NCBI RefSeq assembly: GCF_027923765.1
Contig: NZ_AP026709.1
Location: forward strand, 3,027,501 to 3,091,500
Reading direction: 5' to 3'
DNA: 64,000 bases
Source of the DNA: Pseudodesulfovibrio nedwellii
Lineage (GTDB): Bacteria; Desulfobacterota; Desulfovibrionia; Desulfovibrionales; Desulfovibrionaceae
Shown here in pieces: positions 10,294-18,901 of this stretch. Position 1 is the stretch's first letter. Each line of letters opens with the position of its first letter. Below the pieces are notes generated by a model. It ran no database searches. It was not told the origin of the DNA and worked only from the letters and a program-made list of their open reading frames with translations. The position numbers were made by a program, and so were the translations under genes.

Positions 10294-11130
10294 ATGCTGA
10301 TATTCATACTTTCCCTTATAGCTTTTATCGTCGTCGTTCTGTCCGCGTTGCGGTATGGAGCGTTCATTCTTTCCAATGGTATCGCTGGACAATTGTCCGA
10401 GATTCGCGAAGGCGTCGGTCAAATGGACCGAGCTGTGGGAAAGGGGCTACTCAAGGCTGTCGCTGCTGACTGTATTGTACTTCCGATGAGTCTGCTTGCC
10501 TTGCTTCCAGATCGGGAGGAATATGTTCCGGGAACCCCTATACTGATGGTTCATGGTCTGTATCATAATAAATCTGCATGGACCGTGTTTCGGCATCGAC
10601 TCAAACAGGCTGGTTTTTCTAACTTGCATACGTATCAGTATAATAGTTTTACCAAGGATTTCGATGCGGCATTGGTCGGGATGGAGGCCAAGCTCGATCA
10701 GTTGCTTGCCCAGAGTTCTGAAGGCAAGGTCATTCTTATCGGTCATAGCCTTGGTGGTTTGGTTTCTCGTTGCGTGGCCGGAAAGGCTGCGTATAGGGAC
10801 CGAGTGACGGCTCTGATCACTTTGGGATCTCCACATAAGGGGAGTGATCTGGCGTGGCTCGGAGGTAATCGTATGGCTCGTTCTCTTATTCCGGGCAGAT
10901 ATATTGCGCAAACAGTGGAAGGGACACCGGACCCGAATTGTCCCCGACTCGGTATTTATACGCTGACAGATGATTATGTTTTTCCTTTGGATATGCTTCG
11001 AACCGGGCGAGCCGGATGGCAGGAACGAATCTGTTCCTCCATGAGCCACGTGTGGATGCTCTTTTCTGAAGAGGTAGCCGAAATGACAATCGAATTTATT
11101 CGGGCATCAGAGACTTCGGAATCAGAATGA
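10294..11130 (+). CDS. Membrane-anchored lipase/esterase-like alpha/beta hydrolase
   Basis: A 278-residue protein. An N-terminal hydrophobic segment (LIFILSLIAFIVVVLSALRYG, about residues 2-22) would anchor or export it. The hydrolase core shows ILMVHGLYHNKSAW (oxyanion HG motif), the nucleophile elbow LIGHSLGGLVSR, and TLGSPHKGSDLA, a lipase-family signature following the nucleophile. A later acidic residue (YTLTDDYVFP) and SMSHVWML supply candidate Asp and His. The ATG at 10294 is preferred because it puts the hydrophobic segment at the terminus, although its ribosome binding site is weak. The gene ends at a strong terminator. Substrate unknown; a lipid or ester is inferred. Confidence 0.7.
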   Translation: MLIFILSLIAFIVVVLSALRYGAFILSNGIAGQLSEIREGVGQMDRAVGKGLLKAVAADCIVLPMSLLALLPDREEYVPGTPILMVHGLYHNKSAWTVFRHRLKQAGFSNLHTYQYNSFTKDFDAALVGMEAKLDQLLAQSSEGKVILIGHSLGGLVSRCVAGKAAYRDRVTALITLGSPHKGSDLAWLGGNRMARSLIPGRYIAQTVEGTPDPNCPRLGIYTLTDDYVFPLDMLRTGRAGWQERICSSMSHVWMLFSEEVAEMTIEFIRASETSESE

Positions 11131-11151
11131 TTTTGTGTTTTAGTTTGTAAT

Positions 11152-11180
11152 AAAAAAGGCCTCTTAACGAGGCCTTTTTT
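11152..11180. terminator. Bidirectional terminator
   Basis: The stem aaaaaaggcctc / gaggcctttttt has a 5-base loop and lies between the convergent lipase-like gene and the HEAT-REC gene, so it fits both directions. Confidence 0.85.
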
Positions 11181-11182
11181 AT

Positions 11183-12766
11183 TTATAAAGTAATTTCAGC
11201 GATCTTCGCCTTAAGCTCGTCTGGCTTGAACGGCTTGGTGATGAATGCTGTGACTCCGGCTTTTGTGGCCAGATTTTGTTGTGATGCTTCGGATTCAGTG
11301 GTGACCATGATGATGGGCACATCTTCCAGACCCGGTGTGGATCGGATTTTGCCCACCAGCTCCATGCCGTCCATGACGGGCATGTTCATATCAGTGATGA
11401 CTATTTCGAATTCTTCTCCCTGCTCAATGAACTCATAAGCTTCTTCGCCATTGGTAGCCATGAATGGCTCAAAGCCGAGGTCCGTCAGGATGGCCCGGTG
11501 CATGGCGCACATGGAGCGAGAGTCATCTGCGGCCAACGCTTTTTTGGAGCCCGTGGATACCTGAGGCAATCTCTGGATGTCTTGCTCCGCGCGAGAACCA
11601 CCAATTTCATTGAGCACAACACGGAATTCTTCGATGATTTCTGGGTCGTTGGATTCGGCCAGTGCGTCCATCAGAGCATCTGCTGCACCCTGAGTTTCGT
11701 AGAGAGCGTCAAAAATGGCGGTTGCCTTGGAGGAAATAACGCCTCGGGCGAGTCTGTCCGCCTGATCGTCGGCTTTGATGATCATTGAGGTCAATGTGGA
11801 AATCATGCCGGGATTGACGTGTTTTTCCAGACCTCCGATAACCGCCATGAGAATAAGTTCTTCGGTTTCGGAGAGGCCATCAACCAAACAGATGATGCCC
11901 TTCATTGTGCCGATGCGCCCCAGGGCTTCGTAAACGGCATAACGGACGTTTTCATCTTCGGCCAAGCCTTTGTCAAAGGCTGCGACCAATCCGTCTGCGC
12001 CCAATTTGTTGCGCAGGAAGCCAAGGACGTTGGCAGCCAGAATTTTGTTGTCAGTGTCGCCAGCTTCGAATGCCGAGAGAAGCATGGGGATGCACTGAGC
12101 ACCGATAGACAGCAGGGCATCGGTAATGATGCGTCTGACTGTGGGATTATGATGGTGTAGTTTTTCAACCAAAAAGGAGATGGTGTCGTCCGAGTCATAC
12201 GTCGCGAGGGCATCCACGGCCTTCCATGTGGTAATGTCGCAGACTTCAAAACGATCCGGGGCTTCGCTTTCGGTGATCATGGCCTTGAGATGAGTAACGG
12301 ACTCCGCATCTTTCAGCTTACCGAGGGCTTCGATGCAGGAAGACTGAATGAAAGCGTCTTCGTGGCTCAGGAATCTTCTGAATATAGGCAGGGCTGAATC
12401 GTCAGCGATACGAGCCAGAGAAGTGAGGATTTCCATGAGGCGGTCGAGGTCCGTCTCTGTTTCGGCAAGGGCAACCAAAGGATGGGCTGCTCTTTTGATT
12501 GCATATTCGCCTGCAACTCGAATGCAGAGAATTTTATATCCGTCATGGGAGTCGTTTAGGCCTGCAACAACCTCGTTTTCATTGCTGGACAGGACTGCGT
12601 TGAGGGCGTTGACTACCATATAGTCGATGGAAGTATCTCCCACCGGGTTTTTGAGAAGTTCCAGAAGGCCGGGTAAGGCGTCTGGGTTTTTGCTTCCTGA
12701 AATTTCATTGAGGATCGTTATTTGATCTAGAAATTCCTTGTCTCTGAAATTGTCAAGCATTGGCAT
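11183..12766 (-). CDS. HEAT-repeat protein with C-terminal response-regulator receiver domain
   Basis: A 527-residue cytoplasmic protein. Residues about 15-370 are successive HEAT-like helical pairs (ALPIFRRFLSHEDAFIQSSCIE; ISFLVEKLHHHNPTVRRIITD). Residues about 405-527 are a CheY-like receiver with all key residues: the acidic pair in AADDSRSM, the phospho-acceptor Asp in VITDMNMPVMDG, the Thr in MVTTES and the Lys in ITKPFKPDEL. No output or DNA-binding domain is present, so it probably acts by protein contact. The cheX gene lies immediately upstream on the same strand, 30 bases away, suggesting that CheX removes the phosphate from this or a chemotaxis regulator. ATG at 12766. Confidence 0.85.
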   Translation of the reverse strand: MPMLDNFRDKEFLDQITILNEISGSKNPDALPGLLELLKNPVGDTSIDYMVVNALNAVLSSNENEVVAGLNDSHDGYKILCIRVAGEYAIKRAAHPLVALAETETDLDRLMEILTSLARIADDSALPIFRRFLSHEDAFIQSSCIEALGKLKDAESVTHLKAMITESEAPDRFEVCDITTWKAVDALATYDSDDTISFLVEKLHHHNPTVRRIITDALLSIGAQCIPMLLSAFEAGDTDNKILAANVLGFLRNKLGADGLVAAFDKGLAEDENVRYAVYEALGRIGTMKGIICLVDGLSETEELILMAVIGGLEKHVNPGMISTLTSMIIKADDQADRLARGVISSKATAIFDALYETQGAADALMDALAESNDPEIIEEFRVVLNEIGGSRAEQDIQRLPQVSTGSKKALAADDSRSMCAMHRAILTDLGFEPFMATNGEEAYEFIEQGEEFEIVITDMNMPVMDGMELVGKIRSTPGLEDVPIIMVTTESEASQQNLATKAGVTAFITKPFKPDELKAKIAEITL

Positions 12767-12796
12767 GGTCTCTCCACATCTTACATTGTCGTCGGT

Positions 12797-13255
12797 TTAC
12801 TCGAAGCAGAATTCAATGGTGAAGTCCCCGTCCTTCGTGGTGAAGGGGATAGCCATGATGGGTGATTTCGCCATGTGGGAGATGGTGTGGTTGTCTCCCA
12901 TGACGACTGTTGGAGTTGATCCCTGAAAAACAAGGCCGCTTTCGGCAAGGCCGGCACGGGCTTGACCGGAAATCATGTTGGTCAATTCGCCTACTGCGTC
13001 CTTGACGTCTTGCATGATGTCATCAATTTCGTCTCCGAGCATATTCTTGACGATGGCTACGGCGCATCCTTTGGAGAAGGAGAGAGAGACGCTGCCGTTC
13101 TTTTCGCCGGTGATACCTACCATGCCGGAGACATCCCCCGCCGCGACATTGTTTTTCTTGACGTAGGGTTTGCCAACCTCAGGTTTGACGAATGCCATCG
13201 TGGACAGTACGTCAACGGCTGCTTTTATGAAGGGCTTTGCCAGTTTAACATCCAT
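12797..13255 (-). CDS. cheX: CheX-like chemotaxis phosphatase
   Basis: A 152-residue protein. It shows the CheX/CheC/FliY fold signature, with a glycine-rich strand (VSGMVGITGEKNGSVSLSFS) and the helix carrying the phosphatase ExxN motif (VGELTNMISGQAR), where Glu and Asn dephosphorylate CheY-P. The start at 13255 is preferred over one 42 codons upstream because AAGGAG lies 6 bases before it and the family begins near MDVKLAKPF. It is followed by the HEAT-REC regulator gene in the same direction. The protein is cytoplasmic. Confidence 0.85.
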   Translation of the reverse strand: MDVKLAKPFIKAAVDVLSTMAFVKPEVGKPYVKKNNVAAGDVSGMVGITGEKNGSVSLSFSKGCAVAIVKNMLGDEIDDIMQDVKDAVGELTNMISGQARAGLAESGLVFQGSTPTVVMGDNHTISHMAKSPIMAIPFTTKDGDFTIEFCFE

Positions 13256-13507
13256 GTTTATTCTCCTTGAAGAATCATATTCGCGGTCACACAATCTTTG
13301 CGATACAACCGTTTGAAATGGTTTAACAAAGGTTGCGCAGTTTATCCAATGGAAACGAGATATTAAATCCTCGTATTTCAATTACCTACCGGCTTCGGTA
13401 AAAGCGGTCAAGACGTGTATAGTGAGAAATAATGCCCCGTGTGAAATTTTTCTCGTTAAAGTGGGCATGAGTGGAGCGTAAGTAATATGGAGGAACGGTC
13501 ATGTTGC

Positions 13508-13537
13508 TTGACAAAATTGCAGGCCCGTCCATAGGTT
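13508..13537 (+). promoter_or_regulatory. Possible sigma-70 promoter for the MBL gene
   Basis: TTGACA at 13508-13513 is followed, 17-18 bases on, by a poor -10 (ataggtt). It lies in the 311-base gap between the divergent cheX and MBL genes. The rest of that gap shows nothing clear. The -35 match is perfect but the -10 is weak. Confidence 0.35.
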
Positions 13538-13566
13538 GAGACAGTAGAGAAAAGGAAGTTATACTT

Positions 13567-14316
13567 ATGAGCACATACACCATTCATCCCATCGTTATGG
13601 GAACCAAGGTCTTCGACAAGGGAATGATGACGTACCAGCAGGGATACGGCACGCCGTACACTATTCCTATATATACTTGGTATATAGAAGGCGGGGATAA
13701 GAAGATCCTGGTTGATACGGGTGAAATGCACCCGATTATTTCGGATGAACGGGAAAAATCCATCGGAGGTAAGATTCATACTTTTGAGGAGGGGCTGGCG
13801 AAATACGGTCTCAAACCTGAAGATATTGATATCATTATTCACACCCATCTGCACAACGACCATTGCGAGAACGATTACAAGTGCGAGAATGCGAAAATTT
13901 ATGTGCACGAAAAGGAAATGGAACATATTCATAATCCTCATCCGCTCGATTTTCGTTACCTTGAAGATTACATCGAAGACGTAGAGGAAAACGGTCAGGT
14001 CATCACCGTGGATGGTGATACCGAAGTTTTGCCGGGTATTACCATGATTCATACCCCGGCCCATACCCCCGGCGGCATGTCCGTGAAGATCGAAACCGAT
14101 AAAGGTTCGGTTCTTATTTGCGGTTTTTGTACGATTCTGGAAAACTTGGACCCTCCCATCGAGGTCAAAGCCATGGAGATGGAAGTCATCCCTCCCGGGA
14201 CGAATACTGGTCCGAATGAGGCCTATGACATTTTACTCAAGGCCAAAGACATGGCCGATCACGTTCTACCTTTGCATGAACCGAAGTGGGCGAGCATGGA
14301 AACGGTACCCGAGTAG
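13567..14316 (+). CDS. Metallo-beta-lactamase-fold hydrolase, N-acyl-homoserine-lactonase-like
   Basis: A 249-residue cytoplasmic protein. The zinc motif HTHLHNDHCEN (HxHxDH, about residues 97-107) and a later HTPAHTPGG histidine define the MBL fold. The overall layout (MGTKVF start, IYTWYIEGGDKKILVDTG, DIDIIIHTH) matches the AHL-lactonase subgroup. The position where most relatives have a metal-bridging Asp (GDA or DAS) reads ICGFCTILEN, so the bridging carboxylate seems to be missing or replaced by Cys. Metal occupancy and substrate may therefore differ, and lactonase activity should not be assumed. An AAGGAAG site lies 9 bases before the ATG. Confidence 0.7.
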   Translation: MSTYTIHPIVMGTKVFDKGMMTYQQGYGTPYTIPIYTWYIEGGDKKILVDTGEMHPIISDEREKSIGGKIHTFEEGLAKYGLKPEDIDIIIHTHLHNDHCENDYKCENAKIYVHEKEMEHIHNPHPLDFRYLEDYIEDVEENGQVITVDGDTEVLPGITMIHTPAHTPGGMSVKIETDKGSVLICGFCTILENLDPPIEVKAMEMEVIPPGTNTGPNEAYDILLKAKDMADHVLPLHEPKWASMETVPE

Positions 14317-14411
14317 CTTTGGTGTGATTTTTAAGTCTTTTTATGGGAAGTCTCTTCTGAGGCTTCCCGTTTTTCTTGCCACCACCGCCTGACCCGGCGT
14401 AGGGTTCAACC

Positions 14412-15320
14412 ATGTCTCTGGTCATCCTCGCCATCGCCCCTGTTTTCGGGCTTATTTTGATTGGTTTTCTTTTGCGTCGTTTTGAATTCCCTTCTCAGGG
14501 GTTCTGGCCTGCATCGGAAAGGGTGACGTATTATGTCCTGCTTCCGGCTTTGTTGGTGCAGGGGCTTTCCGGCAAGAATATTCAGGCTGACAGTCTGCCG
14601 CTTGCCGGAGCGGTGTTTTTTGCGGTGCTTTCTTCTGCATTGCTGGCTCGATTGTTTTGGCCGTTGCTCAAACTCGATGGTCCTGCATACACGTCATTGT
14701 TTCAAGGCGCTTTCAGGCCGAATACCTATGTTGGTTTGTCTATCGCATCGGCCATGCTTGGCCCGGACTGGATGACTTTATCCGCTGTGGCGTTGTTGAC
14801 CATGATCCCGATAATCAATGTTATTTGTGTGTTGACGCTCTCCCGGTACGGCACTCCCGTCAATGGGGGGATGGGGGTGATTCGTGAATTGGCGAAGAAT
14901 CCTCTTATTCTTGCCTGCCTAGTCGGACTGTGCCTGAACGTGCTCCATGTTTCGTTGCCGGAAGTGCTCAATGATTTACTGAGTATTCTGGGGCGGGCTG
15001 CCTTGCCTATGGGGTTGCTGGCCGTGGGGGCCGGATTACGATTGGAGAAAGTTGAGGGCGGCAAACGGTCTTTATTGGTCTCTTCTGTTCTTCATTTGAT
15101 ATTTCTACCGATTATGGCTGCTGGATTGTGTGCTCTGTTTGGTGCAGATGCGGATGCAACATTGACGGCTGTTATTTACACCGCGATTCCTGTGTCGGTA
15201 TCGTCTTTCATTTTGGCGCGTCAGATGGGAGGGGATCATCGGCTGATGTCCCAGATCATTACTTTTCAGACACTGGTTTCCGTCATAACCCTGCCGGTTA
15301 TGCTGGGGCTATTGGGATAG
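14412..15320 (+). CDS. AEC family transporter
   Basis: A 302-residue integral membrane protein with about ten hydrophobic segments. It matches the auxin-efflux-carrier (AEC) family: the opening VILAIAPVFGLILIGFLLRR, an RPNTYVGLSIASAML segment in the middle and a terminal YTAIPVSVSSFILARQMGGD segment. The family exports or imports small organic anions in the inner membrane; the substrate cannot be told from sequence. It stands alone, about 95 bases after the MBL gene. No good ribosome binding site is visible (gcgtagggttcaacc precedes the ATG). Confidence 0.8.
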   Translation: MSLVILAIAPVFGLILIGFLLRRFEFPSQGFWPASERVTYYVLLPALLVQGLSGKNIQADSLPLAGAVFFAVLSSALLARLFWPLLKLDGPAYTSLFQGAFRPNTYVGLSIASAMLGPDWMTLSAVALLTMIPIINVICVLTLSRYGTPVNGGMGVIRELAKNPLILACLVGLCLNVLHVSLPEVLNDLLSILGRAALPMGLLAVGAGLRLEKVEGGKRSLLVSSVLHLIFLPIMAAGLCALFGADADATLTAVIYTAIPVSVSSFILARQMGGDHRLMSQIITFQTLVSVITLPVMLGLLG

Positions 15321-15401
15321 TTGGGGAAAACCCCTTGATTCTATGGGGGAATTGAGAGACTATGCCGATTATTTGTGCATACGGTATACAAGGAGATCAT
15401 A

Positions 15402-15902
15402 ATGGCTAAAGATTTCAGAGAATATCTTGTTGAAGTGTCCCGGCACGAGACCTTTGGACGCGTGTTCAAAGAGGTGGCCGTCGGGAGCAAGGTATTGATC
15501 TCGTTTCAGGCAAGCAATGTCCATGGTTGTTATCCCGAGGAAACTCTGGACGATGTTTATGCATACACGCATTGGGAAGTTTCTTTGCGGTCCACGAAGC
15601 CTGCAATTGATGTCCCTAAGGCCGGAGCATGGGAATTCCTCAAACATAATTATTGGGCCAAGCCGTTTGATAAACCCGATTTTCAGCGTGCTATTGCTGC
15701 GGACAATGTGCCGGCCAAGCATTGCCAGCGGATTTTGGAAGACGTTATTGAGTACGCCTTGCTGAAAGGGCAGCTTGAATCCGAGGATGATATTCGGTTG
15801 ATCGAGCAGGATGAGGAAGTAAAAAAATACACCAAGAATGCCAGCGTGGGCTGTAGCGGTTGTGGTGGCGGTCAAAAGACCATTGAAAAGAAAGCCGATT
15901 AA
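15402..15902 (+). CDS. Conserved hypothetical protein with C-terminal CSGCGGG motif
   Basis: A 166-residue soluble protein that I do not recognise. The start at 15402 follows AAGGAG with 6 bases of spacing and begins MAKDFREYLVEVSRHE. It is acidic and rich in aromatic residues in the middle (VYAYTHWEVSL; HNYWAKPFDKPDF). The C-terminus carries VGCSGCGGGQK, whose CxxCGGG tail could bind a metal ion or be redox active. It has its own terminator and no operon partner. Confidence 0.6.
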   Translation: MAKDFREYLVEVSRHETFGRVFKEVAVGSKVLISFQASNVHGCYPEETLDDVYAYTHWEVSLRSTKPAIDVPKAGAWEFLKHNYWAKPFDKPDFQRAIAADNVPAKHCQRILEDVIEYALLKGQLESEDDIRLIEQDEEVKKYTKNASVGCSGCGGGQKTIEKKAD

Positions 15903-15927
15903 ATACGGTTTTTAAGATCACGTCGAG

Positions 15928-15956
15928 GCCCGTTCCATAAGGAGCGGGCCTTTTTT
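15928..15956 (+). terminator. Terminator between convergent genes
   Basis: The stem ggcccgttcc / ggagcgggcc (one G-T pair) has a 4-base loop and a T6 tail. It lies between the hypothetical gene and the convergent DUF554 gene, whose stop codon overlaps the T tract. Confidence 0.8.
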
Positions 15957-16638
15957 ATGCGAAAATGGCGGTGAGAACGACCACGTAGGCCAGAGAGGGG
16001 AGTAAATTCGCCATTCTGATTTCGGTCAGCTCCAGTAGGTTGATGCCTATACCTATAATAAGAAGGCCGCCGCAACCGGTGATCTGTGCAATCATCATGT
16101 CAGAGAAGTACTGTTGAAAAAAATTGGCTCCCAAGGTTAGTGTTCCTTGATAGAGCAGCACTGGGATGAAAGAGAATAGGACACCAGAGCCATACGTCGC
16201 GGCAAAGGCGATAGAGGCAAAGCCGTCAAGAATGGATTTGGTGAACAGAACTGTCGTGTCTCCGCGTATCCCTTCTTCAAGAGGGCCGATGATGGCCATG
16301 GCCCCGATGCAGTAGACGAGAGAAGCCGTGATCAATCCCTCTGTGAATTTTGCATTTTTGGAACCGATGAGTTTCTTGAAACGGTTGCCGAGTCGTTCAA
16401 AGAGTGTGTCCAGCCGTAATATTTCTCCCGTAATACCGCCCAGAAGAATTGCGAAGATGACAAGGATGGTGTCTTCGGTTTTGAGTGCCATCTGGATGCC
16501 GATAAGCAGGACACTCAGGCCCAGTCCTTGGAAAACAATGGTCCGAATACGTTCAGGGAAATGAGATTGAAGCCAACATCCCAGAACAGAGCCGCCGATA
16601 ATGGCGAAGGCGTTGACGATGGAACCTATGGGCAGCAA
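15955..16638 (-). CDS. DUF554 family membrane protein
   Basis: A 227-residue integral membrane protein matching DUF554: the opening LPIGSIVNAFAIIGGSVLGCWL, then LLGGITGEILRLD, and CIGAMAIIGPLEEGIRGD with SILDGFASIAFAATYGSGV. About seven membrane segments can be drawn. The family is often called a putative membrane transporter without experimental proof. It is single and convergent with the preceding gene. The start is ATG at 16638; no strong ribosome binding site is evident. Confidence 0.8.
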   Translation of the reverse strand: MLPIGSIVNAFAIIGGSVLGCWLQSHFPERIRTIVFQGLGLSVLLIGIQMALKTEDTILVIFAILLGGITGEILRLDTLFERLGNRFKKLIGSKNAKFTEGLITASLVYCIGAMAIIGPLEEGIRGDTTVLFTKSILDGFASIAFAATYGSGVLFSFIPVLLYQGTLTLGANFFQQYFSDMMIAQITGCGGLLIIGIGINLLELTEIRMANLLPSLAYVVVLTAIFA

Positions 16639-16977
16639 TGCGATCTCCTGACGTTACGATGAATACAGAGGAAGATTACTACCATTAAGCAGCGGGCTGT
16701 GACAAGACAGTTCAGGGGCGTGATGTTGCGATTCGAGGTTTTATTTCGGCATAATGGCAGGCACTTTGTTCACGCGCGGGAGACAAACATATCAAGAAGG
16801 ACATTCGGGATTTCGTCACCGTGAGCCATATATGAAATGTTTGATGTAATCCGTCAAATTGCTTTCGGGTATCTTACATGAGTCTTTTGTCCTGCCTGAA
16901 ACAGGTATCTGTTGTATGCTGTCATCTGAATGAACAAATTTTTAAAGAAAAAATGACACCGAAGTGTGACAAGAGGA

Positions 16978-17006
16978 TTGACAGCAACTCCCACCTGCCC
17001 TATGAA
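16978..17006 (+). promoter_or_regulatory. Sigma-70-type promoter for tRNA-Leu
   Basis: TTGACA at 16978-16983, a 17-base spacer, and TATGAA at 17001-17006, ending 13 bases before the mature tRNA. The rest of the gap 16639-16977 shows no gene. Confidence 0.65.
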
Positions 17007-17019
17007 GAACGTCTCCCGT

Positions 17020-17106
17020 GCCAGGGTGGCGGAATTGGTAGACGCAGCGGATTCAAAATCCGCCGGCTTCACGGCCGTCGGGGTTCAAGTCCCCGCCTTG
17101 GTACCA
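17020..17106 (+). tRNA. tRNA-Leu (anticodon CAA)
   Basis: An 87-base cloverleaf with a long variable arm as expected for leucine. The acceptor is gccaggg / ccttggt (with a G-T first pair), the D stem gcg / cgc, the anticodon stem gcgga / tccgc with loop ttcaaaa (anticodon CAA, reading UUG), a variable arm around cggcttcacggccg, and the T arm cggggttcaagtccccg. The CCA end is encoded. tRNA-Leu genes are common integration targets and the DNA downstream looks imported. Confidence 0.95.
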
Positions 17107-17115
17107 GAATGAAAT

Positions 17116-17162
17116 CAGGGCCTTAGAGTGATTTAACAATCCTCTGAGGCCCTGCTCTTTTT
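17116..17162 (+). terminator. Terminator after tRNA-Leu
   Basis: The stem cagggcct..gag / ctc..aggccctg is followed by ctcttttt, 10 bases after the CCA end. A second small hairpin (aaaaccac / gtggtttt) lies at 17187-17215, before the next gene. Confidence 0.75.
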
Positions 17163-17270
17163 GGTGAGAAAGAGATATTGCCACAAAAAAACCACAAAAT
17201 TTGAAAAAGTGGTTTTGTCGTATCTAATGAGTTGAGTCTGTAGGCATCGACCAGGGGCGAAGGAGGACTA

Positions 17271-18563
17271 TTGTCTAGAAAAAAGAACGATTACGTATTC
17301 ACTTTGAGTTCTGATAAGACGTTGAACCTTATGCATAAGGCCACTGAGCATGATTTTTGGCGTTATGAGTACTCGCGTCGTAATTTTTATCTAGAGCTTG
17401 TTAATCCCAAAAACGGATACGGCTTTCATTTGTCGCCAGTGGATGGCGGTGGAATTCCGAGAGAATTGCAAGCTGCCCAAGGTTGTGTGCTTAAAAAGTG
17501 TATAGAATTGTTCGAAAAGTCTGGCTATCCCTGCAGTCCTGAGAATCTGGACGAGTTGTCATGGAAGCACAGGCAACATTTTCATTGGGTTCTTTCGGCG
17601 TTGATGCAAATTAATCTAGGGCGTCAGTTCGGAGATAACCCCAATTACCAAATAGCATCGGCCAATAAGCTGTATTTGATGTTGGATTATTACGATGTTT
17701 ACTCGGCTAATTCAGAATTACGAAATATGTTTTTAGATATTCAAAAAAAAGACCCCGCATGGGTTGAGTCTTTGGCATTTAAGATTATTAACCGTTCGTG
17801 CTGCGATGACTCGTTAAACTGGTTATTCGAGAAGAGCCTTCAATTTGGATATTTCCCATGGCAAATGCTTCTGATGGACGACTTACTAGAGTCTTTGCAA
17901 TTCTATAATGACACGACAGTTCCCCCATGTCTTTGTGAGCCTTTTTTGAGCAAGGATAGCCTCTTGATTGAGTATGGTGTTGAAGTGAATTTTGCCTCTA
18001 GGAATAGGGCACAATTTTATTCTTCTGAAGATGATAGCTCCTTATATTGCTATCTTAGTATGCAGAATACCGATATTCCTATAAAAATAGCGCAAAGTAT
18101 TGAGGCCGCCATTTATAGATTTGAAAAGAAAAAGAAAGGCAATCCCTTTGGAGAAAAAGAGGGGTCGGTAATTCAGATCTGTGTAGATATGAATATATTC
18201 GACACGAAGCGAATGAAAGAAGTCTTAGTGCTGTTGGAGGCTCAGATCATCAAATATCGGAACTGGGCTTTTCCTCAAGAGCATGTATTCGATGGTGACA
18301 ATTGGAAGACTCTTAAGGCTATCTCGGTTGTAAAAAGTGAACAGACCTCATTTCGCTCCCGCTGCATTGGTTTATGGTTGTGGGACCAAAGCAATATCCA
18401 TGGCATGTCCAGAAAAGATGCAAATGAATTGGCGTTTGAAGTTGAGGTGTTTGGATTGTCTGAGGATCTTGATGCAACTGCTTTAGACCGACGCTATACT
18501 CTTGCTCGGGCGTGTGTTGAACGTATGCGCGTACTTAACTATCGCTCCTTCATTAAATCCTAA
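17271..18563 (+). CDS. Hypothetical protein, first gene after tRNA-Leu
   Basis: A 430-residue soluble protein that I do not recognise. The start is a TTG at 17271 preceded by GGAGGA with 5 bases of spacing; no better start lies downstream until residue 22. The sequence is rich in aromatic residues, lysine and serine (ATEHDFWRYEYSRRNFYLEL; WKHRQHFHWVLSALMQINLG) and has no signal peptide or membrane segment. It has several Cys pairs (RSCCDDS, PPCLCEP). The C-terminal half is mixed alpha/beta with no motif that I can name. It is followed, about 90 bases later, by an AlpA-like gene and a RepA-like ATPase, so it may be part of the same element. Base composition is more AT-rich than the genes left of the tRNA. 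Confidence 0.55.
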   Translation: MSRKKNDYVFTLSSDKTLNLMHKATEHDFWRYEYSRRNFYLELVNPKNGYGFHLSPVDGGGIPRELQAAQGCVLKKCIELFEKSGYPCSPENLDELSWKHRQHFHWVLSALMQINLGRQFGDNPNYQIASANKLYLMLDYYDVYSANSELRNMFLDIQKKDPAWVESLAFKIINRSCCDDSLNWLFEKSLQFGYFPWQMLLMDDLLESLQFYNDTTVPPCLCEPFLSKDSLLIEYGVEVNFASRNRAQFYSSEDDSSLYCYLSMQNTDIPIKIAQSIEAAIYRFEKKKKGNPFGEKEGSVIQICVDMNIFDTKRMKEVLVLLEAQIIKYRNWAFPQEHVFDGDNWKTLKAISVVKSEQTSFRSRCIGLWLWDQSNIHGMSRKDANELAFEVEVFGLSEDLDATALDRRYTLARACVERMRVLNYRSFIKS

Positions 18564-18652
18564 TATCTCGTTTTTATTCGTTATCGATTCTTGAAAGCGT
18601 GCTTATCTTAAATCGCGTTCATTGTGCAGTCTCTATGGAAAAGGAGGCGCAC

Positions 18653-18901
18653 ATGACGTCAAAAGACAACACTTCAATTCAACAAGTTATTCTTCAACTG
18701 GAAAAAGAGTTCCCCCCATTAATTTCAAGAAGCCTTGGTTCAAAAGCTACCGGGTACACAGTAGCTGAACGGACTTTCGCTAATCTTGACAGCAAAGGCG
18801 AAGGGCCTGCTGAGAGGCTGAGGATCGGCCGTCGGGTTTGTTACCCTCGATCTGCCTTTATATCTTGGGTTTTGGAACGTTTGGAGGTTGATAATGACTA
18901 A
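18653..18901 (+). CDS. Small AlpA/excisionase-like DNA-binding protein
   Basis: An 82-residue protein. The region TGYTVAERTFANLDSKGEGPAERLRIGRRVCYPRSAFISWVLERL follows the pattern of AlpA/MerR-type winged helix proteins in mobile elements (helix, then a basic GRRVxYPRSxFxxWV finish). Such proteins act as excisionases or regulators of integrase genes; the role here is inferred. The start at 18653 follows AAGGAGG with 5 bases of spacing. Its stop overlaps the next gene by 8 bases, so the two are translationally coupled. Confidence 0.6.
   Translation: MTSKDNTSIQQVILQLEKEFPPLISRSLGSKATGYTVAERTFANLDSKGEGPAERLRIGRRVCYPRSAFISWVLERLEVDND

Noticed and set aside
13456-14064. 202-codon minus-strand frame
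   Set aside because: Antisense of the MBL gene, which carries the HxHxDH motif.
17060-17106. Direct repeat of the tRNA-Leu 3' end as an attachment site elsewhere in the window
   Set aside because: I looked for a second copy of the T-arm/acceptor sequence by eye and saw none up to 64000; a copy may lie outside the window.
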